This document shows positions 7,979-16,366 of a DNA stretch of 64,000 nucleotides, piece by piece (within the stretch, counting starts at the first letter, position 1; every line of letters starts with the position of its first letter). The position numbers and the translations under genes were made by a program. This DNA comes from CANMUM01 sp965263365. Its GTDB lineage: Bacteria > Pseudomonadota > Alphaproteobacteria > Rhodobacterales > Rhodobacteraceae. Under the pieces are notes generated by a model that saw only the letters and a list, made by a program, of their open reading frames with translations, made no database searches and was not told where the DNA came from. The stretch covers positions 1,054,001 to 1,118,000 of the forward strand of contig OZ253672.1 in assembly GCA_965263365.1 (NCBI GenBank), given 5' to 3'.

Positions 7979-9274
7979 TTGCACGACATCCAGTTTATTC
8001 GACAAAATCCAGATGAATTTGACAAATTGTTGAGTTTGCGTGGTGTCTCTCCGCTTGCAGGCGAACTTATTTCTTTAGATGAAGAGCGTCGCGGCCTCAT
8101 TCACAAAGCGGAAACCATAAAATCAGAACAAAATGCTGCGAGTAAAAAAGTGGGCGCCGCAAAGGCACAAGGTGATGAGATCGAATTTGAACGATTAAGA
8201 AATCTTGTATCAACTAAAAAAGAAGAAGTTGCTGCGCTCGAAAATGCTGCAAAAGATGCAGATGATAAATTACGCTTAAGATTAATGGAAATTCCCAATT
8301 TGCCCTTTGAGGATGTCCCCAAAGGGGTTGATGAAAACGACAATGTCGAAATTCGGAAATGGGGACAGCCGCCTCAAATAAAATTTGCGGCGAAGGAACA
8401 TTTCGAAATTTCGGCGACAAAGTCACTTTTCGATTTTGAAAAAGCCGCGCAAATATCGGGTTCAAGATTTGCGATATTGCGCGGAGCTGTGGCACGCCTT
8501 CATCGTGCACTTGGACAATTTATGATTGACTATCATATCTATAACCATGATCTTCTTGAAATATTGACCCCCGTTCTGGTTCGCGAAGACGCCCTACTCG
8601 GAACAGGTCAGTTCCCAAAATTCAAAGACGATGTTTATAAAACAGATGCAAATCAATGGCTAATCCCGACGGCGGAAGTCCCGCTCACCAATCTTGCATC
8701 TGATGAGATTATTCCTGAAAAATCGCTTCCACAACGCTTTGTTGCGCAAACTCAGTGTTTTCGATCAGAAGCGGGCTCAGCGGGCCGTGATGTCACAGGC
8801 ATATTGAGGCAACATCAGTTTGAGAAAGTTGAGATGGTTACAATATGTCTTCCTGAAGAAAGTGAAAATGAACTTGAGCGCATGACAAAATGCGCTGAAG
8901 CCATTTTACAAAAACTCGAATTACCTTATCGAACAGTCATGCTATGCTCTGGTGACATGGGATTTGGTGCAAGACGCACTTATGATATTGAGGTATGGCT
9001 GCCAGGTCAAAATACTTATCGTGAGATTTCAAGCTGTTCGAATTGTGGTGATTTTCAAGCAAGACGAATGAATGGGCGTTTAAGGCGCGGAGAAAATAAA
9101 CCAGAATTCGTACATACGCTCAATGGATCTGGTCTTGCTGTCGGCCGTACTTTGATTGCAATTCTTGAAAATGGTCAACAAGCAGATGGGAGCATTCGAC
9201 TTCCAGAAGCCATTGTGAGCTATTTAAACGGTTATAACGCAATCAACTCTGACGGCAATTTAGTCAAAATTTGA
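7979..9274 (+). CDS. serS: Serine--tRNA ligase
   Basis: Class II synthetase of 431 residues charging tRNA-Ser (and initiating selenocysteine synthesis where present). The N-terminal long coiled-coil arm is visible at about residues 30-100. Catalytic motif 2 is FRSEAGSAGRDVTGILRQHQ and motif 3 is NGSGLAVGRTLIAILEN. The start is TTG, not ATG: a perfect AGGAGG sits five bases upstream at 7968-7973, and the following residues (HDIQFIRQNPDEF) match the family N-terminus. The last 11 bases overlap the 3' end of a convergent small gene. The usual alphaproteobacterial neighbours surE and pcm follow; tatABC is displaced to 13363-14810. Confidence 0.98.
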   Translation: MHDIQFIRQNPDEFDKLLSLRGVSPLAGELISLDEERRGLIHKAETIKSEQNAASKKVGAAKAQGDEIEFERLRNLVSTKKEEVAALENAAKDADDKLRLRLMEIPNLPFEDVPKGVDENDNVEIRKWGQPPQIKFAAKEHFEISATKSLFDFEKAAQISGSRFAILRGAVARLHRALGQFMIDYHIYNHDLLEILTPVLVREDALLGTGQFPKFKDDVYKTDANQWLIPTAEVPLTNLASDEIIPEKSLPQRFVAQTQCFRSEAGSAGRDVTGILRQHQFEKVEMVTICLPEESENELERMTKCAEAILQKLELPYRTVMLCSGDMGFGARRTYDIEVWLPGQNTYREISSCSNCGDFQARRMNGRLRRGENKPEFVHTLNGSGLAVGRTLIAILENGQQADGSIRLPEAIVSYLNGYNAINSDGNLVKI

Positions 9275-9797
9275 GTTTAAGCGTCAGCCCGATATTGTAA
9301 TCAAACTCAGAAGTTTCATTTGCAATACTATCATACGACATGGTCGTCATCAAAGGTGTGCCCTCAGTAGCTGATTGATTTAATTGAGGCAGAAAATCTG
9401 AAGCACTAAAGTCAAAACTTAATGCAAAAATATCTTTGGCGGATTGCATTTCAACGCTCAACCCATCAGGACAGCTGAGTGTATTGCAAGCCATTGCTGA
9501 GCCAAACGAAACTTCACGATTTTCTTCTCCTTGATTGGTTTCAATATATCTTAACCATTGAAATCCAAAGTCTTTCAAACGTAATTTTAATTGGCTGTCT
9601 TGAAGTTGACCTGGATAGAATTGCTGCCCGATAGCAAAAAAGTCTAAATTTTCACCCATTTCCACATTGCCAGCATCTTCACCGGCGCTCTCTATTAGGT
9701 TAAAGTCAAGGCCCAATTTGTCATTCGCAAAGAGAGCTCCACAAAACAACGTCAACGGGAGCAAAATAAAAATTAAGGGTTGAATTAGTTTCTTCAT
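9264..9797 (-). CDS. Small exported protein of unknown function
   Basis: I do not recognise this 177-residue protein. It begins with a clear signal peptide (basic KK, hydrophobic IFILLPLTLFCGALFA, cleavage near A-N-D). The rest is acidic and beta-rich, with a Cys pair (ACNTLSC) about two-thirds in and a final strand with alternating hydrophobics ending in Phe (IGLTLKLKF), which resembles the C-terminal signature of outer-membrane beta-barrels. At this size it could be a small barrel or a soluble periplasmic beta protein. It lies antisense between serS and surE and overlaps the serS stop by 11 bases. The 235-bp gap to surE holds its promoter. Confidence 0.7.
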   Translation of the reverse strand: MKKLIQPLIFILLPLTLFCGALFANDKLGLDFNLIESAGEDAGNVEMGENLDFFAIGQQFYPGQLQDSQLKLRLKDFGFQWLRYIETNQGEENREVSFGSAMACNTLSCPDGLSVEMQSAKDIFALSFDFSASDFLPQLNQSATEGTPLMTTMSYDSIANETSEFDYNIGLTLKLKF

Positions 9798-9913
9798 TAT
9801 ACTTCTAATACACTTTTCAATAGTTCGTATCTCTTTCAGAAATCCATTTAAAAATTAATTTTCAGATTCTCAGATAAAAAAACGGGCGCAAATTCCTGAA
9901 TTCATCTGCTAAG

Positions 9914-9932
9914 TATGTGATAGAATTACATA
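9914..9932. promoter_or_regulatory. CRP/FNR-like imperfect palindrome upstream of surE
   Basis: TATGTGAT and ATTACATA flank a 3-base centre and are inverted copies with one mismatch. The half site resembles the TGTGA half site of CRP/FNR-family regulators. It lies about 100 bp upstream of surE and about 115 bp upstream of the divergent exported-protein gene, so it could serve either. This is pattern recognition only. Confidence 0.3.
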
Positions 9933-10032
9933 TATTTATTAAGTTCGCGTAAATTCTGAGGTTTGATTTGCTTCAAATTGAAACTTGTTATCGAATGCAC
10001 GTCGAGATAAAAGAAACTAGCAAGGAGAAATT

Positions 10033-10809
10033 ATGCATATTCTAGTAACTAATGATGATGGCTATAACGCCCCTGGTATCAGATATGCGTATGATTTAGC
10101 CCATAAAATCGCTGGGAAAAGTGGGCGTGTGACGGTAATCGCACCCCATACGGAGCGCTCTGGGGTTTCGCATGCGATCACCCTCTCCTCTCCTATTGCT
10201 TTTCAAAAGCTTCGTGAGGATCATTATAGTGTCGAGGGCTATCCAGCTGATTGTGTACTTTTAGCACTTGATCTTTTGGGAAGGAAACCTGACTTGGTGA
10301 TATCAGGGGTCAATCGAGGGCATAATCTGGGTCCAGATCTTTTATATTCGGGGACTGTTGGCGCATGTATTGAAGCAACTGCACATGGTGTTCCAGCGAT
10401 TGCTCTATCTCAACAATATGGCCTCGACATGAGTGACGAAGAGCTATTTGAGCCTGCGCGAAGTTATGCCTTAAAAGCCATTTCACCCGTACTTGAAAAC
10501 TATATGCAATCATGGCCACAAGGACGTTTTTTAAACGTTAACTTTCCAAATGTCCGCGCCAAAGACGTCAAAGGAATCAAAATTTGCAACGCAGACCCTT
10601 TGCAATCAACAAAGTTGCGTGCGCTTCCTAAAGAATCGCCGCACGGACATCCCTATTATTGGCTCGGATACACAGGTAAAATTGAAGCTCAAACTTCCAA
10701 TGGAGATGTCCAAGCGATCCATGACGGATATGTTGCGGTTAGTTTCTGCAAATTAGATCTTTCTGATCGAGATGAAAATGAATCATTAAAAGAGCTATTT
10801 GGTCAATAA
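10033..10809 (+). CDS. surE: 5'/3'-nucleotidase SurE
   Basis: Metal-dependent nucleoside monophosphate phosphatase (258 residues). The N-terminal NDDGYNAPG supplies the metal-binding Asp pair, and SGVNRGHNLGPDLLYSGTVG carries the conserved Asn and phosphate-binding residues. An AAGGAG ribosome-binding site precedes the ATG. The pcm gene starts one base after the stop, and nlpD follows, the same surE-pcm-nlpD order known from enterobacteria, so one transcript is likely. Confidence 0.97.
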   Translation: MHILVTNDDGYNAPGIRYAYDLAHKIAGKSGRVTVIAPHTERSGVSHAITLSSPIAFQKLREDHYSVEGYPADCVLLALDLLGRKPDLVISGVNRGHNLGPDLLYSGTVGACIEATAHGVPAIALSQQYGLDMSDEELFEPARSYALKAISPVLENYMQSWPQGRFLNVNFPNVRAKDVKGIKICNADPLQSTKLRALPKESPHGHPYYWLGYTGKIEAQTSNGDVQAIHDGYVAVSFCKLDLSDRDENESLKELFGQ

Positions 10810-10810
10810 A

Positions 10811-11443
10811 ATGAATCTTCAAGAGGCACGCGCAAAACTTGTTTTTAGTTTACGGCACAGCGGAATAAAAGATCAAAAAATACTTCAACTTATTGAACAA
10901 ACAGATCGCACAATGTTCATTAGCGGAATCTTTAAGGATCGTGCCTATGAAGATGTCGCGCTTCCGATTGAAGCCGGCCAAACCATATCTGCGCCCTCCG
11001 TTGTCGCTCGCATGACACAGGCGCTTGACCTACACCCCAAATGTACGGTGCTCGAAGTGGGAACGGGTTCGGGATATCAAACCACCATTCTCGCGAGCCT
11101 CTCAAGACGCGTGTACACAACTGAACGCGTCAAAGATCTCTCGATATTGGCAAAAGATCGCCTGGCCAGACTCGGAATCACAAACGCAACTTGCATCGCG
11201 ACCGACGGATCGCTAGGATTAGAAGCGCAAGCCCCTTTTGATCGCATCATGATCACAGCTGCCGCAGATGACATCCCTGTCACATTACTTGCACAACTCA
11301 AATTGGGTGGTATTATGGTCTTGCCTGTCGGCCCAAGTGGTTCGAATCAGATTCTGCTTCGTGTCCAAAAGACCGATGAAGGCAATGAATATACAGAACT
11401 CGGTGAAGTTAGGTTTGTTCCGCTTTTGCCAGGGAAAGTTTAG
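10811..11443 (+). CDS. pcm: Protein-L-isoaspartate O-methyltransferase
   Basis: Repairs isoaspartyl residues in aged proteins using SAM. The 210-residue protein shows the N-terminal FKDRAYEDVALPIEAGQTIS region, which shapes the substrate site, and the SAM-binding motif LEVGTGSGYQT, with later ATDGSLG and FDRIMITAA segments. I take the ATG at 10811, one base after the surE stop; a TTG at 10799 is also in frame but would overlap surE. Translation is probably coupled to surE. Confidence 0.95.
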   Translation: MNLQEARAKLVFSLRHSGIKDQKILQLIEQTDRTMFISGIFKDRAYEDVALPIEAGQTISAPSVVARMTQALDLHPKCTVLEVGTGSGYQTTILASLSRRVYTTERVKDLSILAKDRLARLGITNATCIATDGSLGLEAQAPFDRIMITAAADDIPVTLLAQLKLGGIMVLPVGPSGSNQILLRVQKTDEGNEYTELGEVRFVPLLPGKV

Positions 11444-11482
11444 TTAATTTGCAATTTGAACAAGTTTAAACAGGTCAAAATT

Positions 11483-12394
11483 ATGGAAAACAGAAAATTG
11501 AAATCAACCACACAAAAAATAGCGCTTACCGCTGTCGGAATTTCGTTTTTGACTTCATGCAATGGCTTTTCATTTTCAAATAGCGGACTTCAAGTTCCTA
11601 GCATTGCGCCTGTAACTATTGACCTCTCTCCAGAAGATCGCCCAAGTAATGTTGCAAATGGTGTGGTCAATAACGGGCTTTACTCGTCAATTACGGCAAT
11701 TGAAGGTGACACGATGGCTTCACTCGCCGCACGTTCTGGTATTTCAGTAGAAGAGCTTGCAAGATTAAATGGCGTTGACGCGAACTTCACACCACGTGCA
11801 GGCCAAGAATTTATTGTCTCTAATGCAAGCTCAGCGCCCCAGACTGAAGAGCAGCCCGAAACAAATGAAAATGTTGTCACGCATGTCGTGCGTCCAGGCG
11901 AGACAATTTACACAATTGCACGCTTTTACAACGTATCGGTTTCGCAAATCATTGTTGCTAATGATCTCAACTCCGATCAAGTCAGCGAAGGTCAATCCAT
12001 CGTTATCCCTGATGCGAATGCAAATAGCACAAATACCGCCGATAGTACTCAGACAACAAATACAGAAACTGCCTTTGCGGCACCCGTGGCTGGTACGATT
12101 AGCCAAGACGAAGACGGTTACATTTATTCGACTGAAATCAGCGCACCCGTTCGCGCGACTTCAGATGGAAAGGTCGTCCTTGTTTCTGAAAGCACGGGCG
12201 CAAACGGCACCATCGTAATGGTGAAACACTCAAATGGCCTTATCTCAGTTTATGGACGCTTAGGTTCAGTGAATGTTGCTAAAGATCAAAATGTTACAAA
12301 AGGTCAAATTATTGGCTCAACAGCTGGCGGACAACTCCTCTTCCAATTGAGAGATGGCACGACAGCCGTAAATCCGAGCGACTACATCGCCTAA
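11483..12394 (+). CDS. nlpD: NlpD-like lipoprotein with two LysM repeats and a degenerate M23 domain
   Basis: From the ATG at 11483 the N-terminus is a lipoprotein signal (VGISFLTSCNG, lipobox LTSC). Two LysM repeats follow, one around SITAIEGDTMASLAARSGIS and one around VVTHVVRPGETIYTIARFY, then a LytM/M23 fold. In that fold the zinc ligands are missing: where a peptidase has HxH, this protein reads QLLFQLRDG. It is therefore probably a non-catalytic activator of amidases, as E. coli NlpD is for AmiC; an amiC gene is at 43300-44496. Last gene of the surE-pcm-nlpD run. A TTG at 11456 is a less likely start. Confidence 0.9.
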   Translation: MENRKLKSTTQKIALTAVGISFLTSCNGFSFSNSGLQVPSIAPVTIDLSPEDRPSNVANGVVNNGLYSSITAIEGDTMASLAARSGISVEELARLNGVDANFTPRAGQEFIVSNASSAPQTEEQPETNENVVTHVVRPGETIYTIARFYNVSVSQIIVANDLNSDQVSEGQSIVIPDANANSTNTADSTQTTNTETAFAAPVAGTISQDEDGYIYSTEISAPVRATSDGKVVLVSESTGANGTIVMVKHSNGLISVYGRLGSVNVAKDQNVTKGQIIGSTAGGQLLFQLRDGTTAVNPSDYIA

Positions 12395-12411
12395 CCCAAT
12401 CCTGATTCAAA

Positions 12412-12447
12412 GCGCCCAATGATATCATTTGGGTGCCTCTTTTGTTT
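12412..12447 (+). terminator. Rho-independent terminator after nlpD
   Basis: Stem GCGCCCAA (12412-12419) pairs with TTGGGTGC (12429-12436, one G-T pair) around a 9-base loop, followed by CTCTTTTGTTT. It lies 18 bases after the nlpD stop. Confidence 0.7.
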
Positions 12448-12486
12448 GCAAAAATAATTTGAGCGGGACATTTACATAGAAAAACG

Positions 12487-12528
12487 CGGCCTCACCTCAA
12501 GGTTGAGCATTTTTAGGGTATGAGGCCG
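12487..12528. terminator. Bidirectional terminator between nlpD and the DUF815 gene
   Basis: A perfect 8-bp stem CGGCCTCA / TGAGGCCG encloses a smaller nested stem CTCAA/TTGAG (12496-12507). On the plus strand ATTATTTTT follows; on the minus strand CGTTTTT follows. It sits immediately beyond the stop of the minus-strand DUF815 gene, so it most likely ends that transcript and backs up the nlpD terminator. Confidence 0.65.
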
Positions 12529-12529
12529 A

Positions 12530-13366
12530 TTATTTTTCGCGTTTCGCTAAATAGTCAATTACGAACTGCCAAGCCACTCGTCCCGAACGGTTCCCTCTCG
12601 TGATAGCCCATTCAAGTGCCGCCGCTTGCCACTCCTCATCATGAATGTTAGGATCCACTTCTGTAAGATAACCACGAACCATCATCAAATATTCGTATTG
12701 GCTGGCAGGATAAAAACCCAACCATATTCCAAAGCGATCTGAAAGAGATATTTTTTCTTCGACAGATTCACCGTCGTGAATTTCTGTCTGTCTTTCATTT
12801 TCAATCATATCGCGCGCCATCAAGTGACGTCGATTGGAACTGGCATAAAACAAAACCTGATGAGGCGTTCCCGATATGCCGCCATCAAGCACAGCCTTAA
12901 GCGATTTATAGGCCAGCTCGTCAAATTCAAACGAAAGATCATCGCAAAACAAAATGATCCGCGTTTGGGCACCGCGCAATAAGCGCATCAAGGCCGACAA
13001 GTCCTTTAAATCCTCACGCGCGATTTCAATGAGATTCAGCTGATGTTTACTGCGAACTTCTTCAAATACAGCTTTGATAAGGCTCGATTTTCCCATGCCG
13101 CGCGCACCCCATAAGAGGGCATTATTTGCCCGATGTCCGCGCGCAAATGACAACGTGTTCGCAAGTAATTGCTCTTTAGCTGAATCAATGCCGACGAGTT
13201 GATGTAGCGGGACATGAAAAACCGCATTCACAGCTTCAAGCTCATTAAATTCACTGCGCCATATATATGCGGGCGCCGAAAAATCAGGAAGTTGCATCTC
13301 TTTTGGTGCCATACGTTCAAGCGCATCCGCAATCCTCTTGAGTTCAACACGTTTGCGGCTGGTCAC
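12530..13366 (-). CDS. DUF815 family P-loop ATPase
   Basis: A 278-residue AAA-type ATPase of the DUF815 family. Walker A is GARGMGKSS, Walker B is IILFCDDLSFE, and a sensor-like stretch YASSNRRHLM and an SDRFGIWLGF segment follow. The biochemical role of the family is not settled. The GTG start overlaps the tatC stop (GTGA), so it is translationally coupled to the Tat operon. In many alphaproteobacteria this gene instead follows nlpD and precedes yajC-secDF; here tatABC lies upstream of it. It ends at the bidirectional terminator 12487-12528. Confidence 0.9.
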   Translation of the reverse strand: MTSRKRVELKRIADALERMAPKEMQLPDFSAPAYIWRSEFNELEAVNAVFHVPLHQLVGIDSAKEQLLANTLSFARGHRANNALLWGARGMGKSSLIKAVFEEVRSKHQLNLIEIAREDLKDLSALMRLLRGAQTRIILFCDDLSFEFDELAYKSLKAVLDGGISGTPHQVLFYASSNRRHLMARDMIENERQTEIHDGESVEEKISLSDRFGIWLGFYPASQYEYLMMVRGYLTEVDPNIHDEEWQAAALEWAITRGNRSGRVAWQFVIDYLAKREK

Positions 13367-14160
13367 AGCGCTAACTCATCGTCATCGAATTTTGGTTCAA
13401 GCCATTTCACAAGCAAAATCGAGACTTCATATAAACCATAGATAACCCCAAATAATATAATTTGGGTCACGGGATCTGGCGGCGTCACAATCGCAGCAAT
13501 GAACATCATTGCAACGATCGCATATTTCCGCGCGCCTTTAAGTCCCTCAGACGAAACCAGCCCCACTTTTCCAAGCAAAGCCAGCGCCACGGGTAATTGA
13601 AAGCAAATTCCAAATGCGAAAATCAGCTGAATTGAAAAACCCAAATTTTCATTGACTTTTCCTTGGTATTCAATCGTCAAGGCCTTGCTGTCTGCGACGG
13701 CCTCAGGATCAAAATTCGCCAAGCCAATCAAAAAATCCATCGCCAAATCATTGATGAAAAGTTGCGCAAAAGCGCCACCAATCAAAAACATAAACGGGCT
13801 TGCAATCATAAACGGCGTGACAGCTCCCTTCTCATTTTTGTAAAGTCCAGGCGCCACAAATGCCCAGATTTGATAGAGAATGATGGGCATCGTCACCAAA
13901 AAACCACCCAGCATAGCGACCCGAATCTTCGCAAATAGCAACTCAAGCGGGCTCGTGAAGATAAGATTTTGCTTCAAACCATATTTTTCAAGTGCACTGC
14001 GAACCGGTTCGAAGAAAAACTGCAGCATTTGATCCGAAAAAAAGAAAAGTGCAAAGAAACCAATGAGAAACGCGACCGCACAATAAATTAAACGTGTGCG
14101 CAGTTCACCTAAATGCTCAACGAGCGTCATGGACGCATCTTGGGAATCCGTTTCGTTCAT
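13363..14160 (-). CDS. tatC: Sec-independent translocase subunit TatC
   Basis: Six-span membrane receptor of the twin-arginine translocase. The cytoplasmic N-terminus has the conserved HLGELRTRLIYC. The first periplasmic loop contains FEPVRSALEK and FTSPLEL, then AMLGGFLVTMPIILYQIWAFVAPGLYKNEK. The 265-residue length is normal, with an acidic tail. It lies 53 bp downstream of tatB. Confidence 0.98.
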   Translation of the reverse strand: MNETDSQDASMTLVEHLGELRTRLIYCAVAFLIGFFALFFFSDQMLQFFFEPVRSALEKYGLKQNLIFTSPLELLFAKIRVAMLGGFLVTMPIILYQIWAFVAPGLYKNEKGAVTPFMIASPFMFLIGGAFAQLFINDLAMDFLIGLANFDPEAVADSKALTIEYQGKVNENLGFSIQLIFAFGICFQLPVALALLGKVGLVSSEGLKGARKYAIVAMMFIAAIVTPPDPVTQIILFGVIYGLYEVSILLVKWLEPKFDDDELAL

Positions 14161-14213
14161 TTGTCTATCACCTATCTAGGCTTTTTTGGAATTTGTTTTC
14201 TGACTTGTGGGTT

Positions 14214-14588
14214 TTACCGCCGTTTTTTAGCGACTGTAGTTGGCTTTTTTGCTGTTTTGACAGATGAATTCTTCTGATCTCCCGTAGTCTTAGTAATCAT
14301 CGAGGTTTTTTGAGCAGCCTCACGGTTAAGACCGGCAGCGGCTTCTTTGATGTCGGAATTAAAACCTTGAGCATCTGTAGAAAGACTATCTAAATCCTTC
14401 TTTACATCGTCCATGCCAGCGTCTTTGGCAGCATCTTCCATAGAGCGCCGAAAATCATCGGCCATTCCGCGCATTCTGCCGACAAAACGACCAGCTTGTA
14501 AAAATAGCTTCGGGAGATCTTTAGGCCCAACCACTATCAATGCTGTTGCGCCGATCACAACCATTTCCCAGCCGCCCAAACTAAACAT
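14214..14588 (-). CDS. tatB: Sec-independent translocase subunit TatB
   Basis: Single N-terminal membrane helix (EMVVIGATALIVVGPKDLPKL) with the conserved Glu in the membrane-entry region, an amphipathic helix (FVGRMRGMADDFRRSMEDA), and a Lys/Thr-rich C-terminal tail ending KKPTTVAKKRR. The 124-residue length and the longer amphipathic helix separate it from TatA. Lies between tatA (nine bases apart) and tatC. Confidence 0.95.
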   Translation of the reverse strand: MFSLGGWEMVVIGATALIVVGPKDLPKLFLQAGRFVGRMRGMADDFRRSMEDAAKDAGMDDVKKDLDSLSTDAQGFNSDIKEAAAGLNREAAQKTSMITKTTGDQKNSSVKTAKKPTTVAKKRR

Positions 14589-14597
14589 TAATGAAAC

Positions 14598-14810
14598 CTA
14601 TTTTTCTTTTTCTTCTTCAGGCGTCACGTCTTTTGCCGCTTCAGCATTTTCTTCCTCAAGGGATTCTTTGCCTTCTTGCACGCCGCGTCTGAATGAGCTT
14701 AATCCTTTACCCATTTCACTCATTAAGCCCGATATTCGACCACGGCCGAACAAAAAGACAACGATGAGAAGAATAATAATCATGCCCCAAGGGCCGATGT
14801 TACCTAACAT
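14598..14810 (-). CDS. tatA: Sec-independent translocase pore subunit TatA
   Basis: A 70-residue protein with one membrane helix (GPWGMIIILLIVVFLFGRGRI), the hinge, and an amphipathic helix (SEMGKGLSSFRRGVQEG), then an acidic tail ending EEEKEK. FGRGRI replaces the more common FGPKKLP. First gene of tatABC; the promoter should lie in 14811-14919. Confidence 0.96.
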   Translation of the reverse strand: MLGNIGPWGMIIILLIVVFLFGRGRISGLMSEMGKGLSSFRRGVQEGKESLEEENAEAAKDVTPEEEKEK

Positions 14811-14919
14811 TTTGAGTTCCTTATTTCCACTTCTTAACCTAACACTAATTACTCACACGCAGAAATTCAAAGGGAAAAACGCATTTATCTACATATATTG
14901 CTTATTTTGTAGTTTTAAA

Positions 14920-15195
14920 CTAGCCGCAATGAGCGCGAATGATCTTTTTATTATCGTCGATATACACAGTTAACCGCTCAGCTAGGTAATCAGCTGTCAC
15001 GGCCGTATTCGGCGGCACAATTCTGTAAGGAACTGATGAGGTTTTAACGACATGAATCAAACTATCAATATCTGCACCCACGGTAAACTGAGTTTGCAGA
15101 TTTTCGCACTTATTTTCAGGCGTCATTAGCAATTCTTCTAAATGCGCACAGGCAGAAGTCGCCCCACAACACAATATCAATAAAAATTTCTTCAT
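14920..15195 (-). CDS. I78-family peptidase inhibitor-like exported protein
   Basis: From the ATG at 15195 the protein is 91 residues. The N-terminus (KKFLLILCCGATSACAHL) is a signal peptide with a possible lipobox TSAC. The C-terminal half fits the I78 (PF11720) inhibitor pattern: SVPYRIVPPNTAVTADYL, ERLTVYIDD and IIRAHCG. Family members inhibit serine proteases; the target here is unknown. A start at 15252 is open but would add residues before the signal peptide. It is divergent from hemB. Confidence 0.75.
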   Translation of the reverse strand: MKKFLLILCCGATSACAHLEELLMTPENKCENLQTQFTVGADIDSLIHVVKTSSVPYRIVPPNTAVTADYLAERLTVYIDDNKKIIRAHCG

Positions 15196-15287
15196 GTCAC
15201 TATATCTACATTCCGTTCTTTCAGAAATAAAGTGGTTTGAAACTATTAGCAATTTCTGGCAACCTAGGCTTGATTAGCTGCCCATAG

Positions 15288-16283
15288 ATGAGAAAGTCAC
15301 TAATAATGAAAATCATTCAACGCACCCGCCGACTTCGCAGTTCAGCATGGATACGCAACCTTGTGCGAGAACAAGCTCTATCGCCAAGTGATCTCATTTG
15401 GCCCTTATTCGTTCGTGGCGGTGATAACGAACGCGAACCAATAAAGATGATGCCCGGCGTTCACAGATTTTCAATTGATCTGATCGTTAAAGAGGCTAAA
15501 AAAGCGCGTGATTTAGGCATACCGATGATTGCCCTTTTCCCGTACACAAACCCCGAACTGCGCAGCGATGACGCCAAAGAAGCGCTCAATCCGGATAATC
15601 TCGTCAACCTTGCCACCAAAGCGATCAAAGACGCCGTTCCCGAGATTGGCGTCATGCTCGATGTCGCACTTGATCCTTATTCATCTCACGGACATGACGG
15701 TATTATGCGCGATGACGCGATCGATAATGATCTCACCATCGCAATGCTTGTCAAACAATCTCTTGTCCAAGCCGCTTCCGGTGCGGATGTTCTCGGTCCA
15801 TCCGACATGATGGACGGCCGTATTGGTGCTATTCGCGAAGCCCTCGAAGAAGAAGGTCATAAAAACACCGCAATCATGGCCTATTCGGCAAAATTCGCAA
15901 GTGCCTATTATGGTCCCTTCCGTGAAGCTGTGGGTGCTTCTGGGGTTTTAAAGGGTGACAAAAAGACCTACCAGCTTGATCCTGCAAATGGTGATATGGC
16001 ACTTGAGTTAATCGCGCGCGATATAAACGAAGGTGCGGATATGGTGATGGTCAAACCTGGGCTTGCATATCTTGATGTGTGCGCGCGCGCATCCGACACC
16101 TTCAACACGCCTCTTTTTGCCTATCAAGTTTCCGGTGAATACACGATGCTTAAAAACGCCGTTGACCAAGGCATATTTGAAGAATCAGCAATATCAGAAA
16201 GCTTACTTGCATTTAAACGCGCGGGCTGTACGGGTGTACTTACCTATTTTGCGCCGCTGATCGCAGAAGCGTTTCAGTCATAA
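15288..16283 (+). CDS. hemB: Delta-aminolevulinic acid dehydratase (porphobilinogen synthase)
   Basis: HemB condenses two 5-aminolevulinates to porphobilinogen. The two Schiff-base lysines are visible in MAYSAKFASAYYGPF and MVMVKPGLAYLD. The metal-site segment reads DVALDPYSSHGHDG, with Asp and Ala where zinc enzymes have Cys, so this is the zinc-independent (Mg/K-type) class. ATGs at 15288 and 15306 are both possible starts; neither has a strong ribosome-binding site. It acts directly after HemA, 8.6 kb away in this window. Confidence 0.97.
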   Translation: MRKSLIMKIIQRTRRLRSSAWIRNLVREQALSPSDLIWPLFVRGGDNEREPIKMMPGVHRFSIDLIVKEAKKARDLGIPMIALFPYTNPELRSDDAKEALNPDNLVNLATKAIKDAVPEIGVMLDVALDPYSSHGHDGIMRDDAIDNDLTIAMLVKQSLVQAASGADVLGPSDMMDGRIGAIREALEEEGHKNTAIMAYSAKFASAYYGPFREAVGASGVLKGDKKTYQLDPANGDMALELIARDINEGADMVMVKPGLAYLDVCARASDTFNTPLFAYQVSGEYTMLKNAVDQGIFEESAISESLLAFKRAGCTGVLTYFAPLIAEAFQS

Positions 16284-16366
16284 AAATAGAACTTAAAATT
16301 CTATCGGGAGCGGACCATTTAATTGGGTCAGTAAACGACGATATATATTTGATAATATTTATAAAA

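Noticed and set aside
16286..16304. ATAGAA/TTCTAT hairpin after hemB
   Set aside because: Weak 6-bp AT stem without a T-run; not enough for a terminator.
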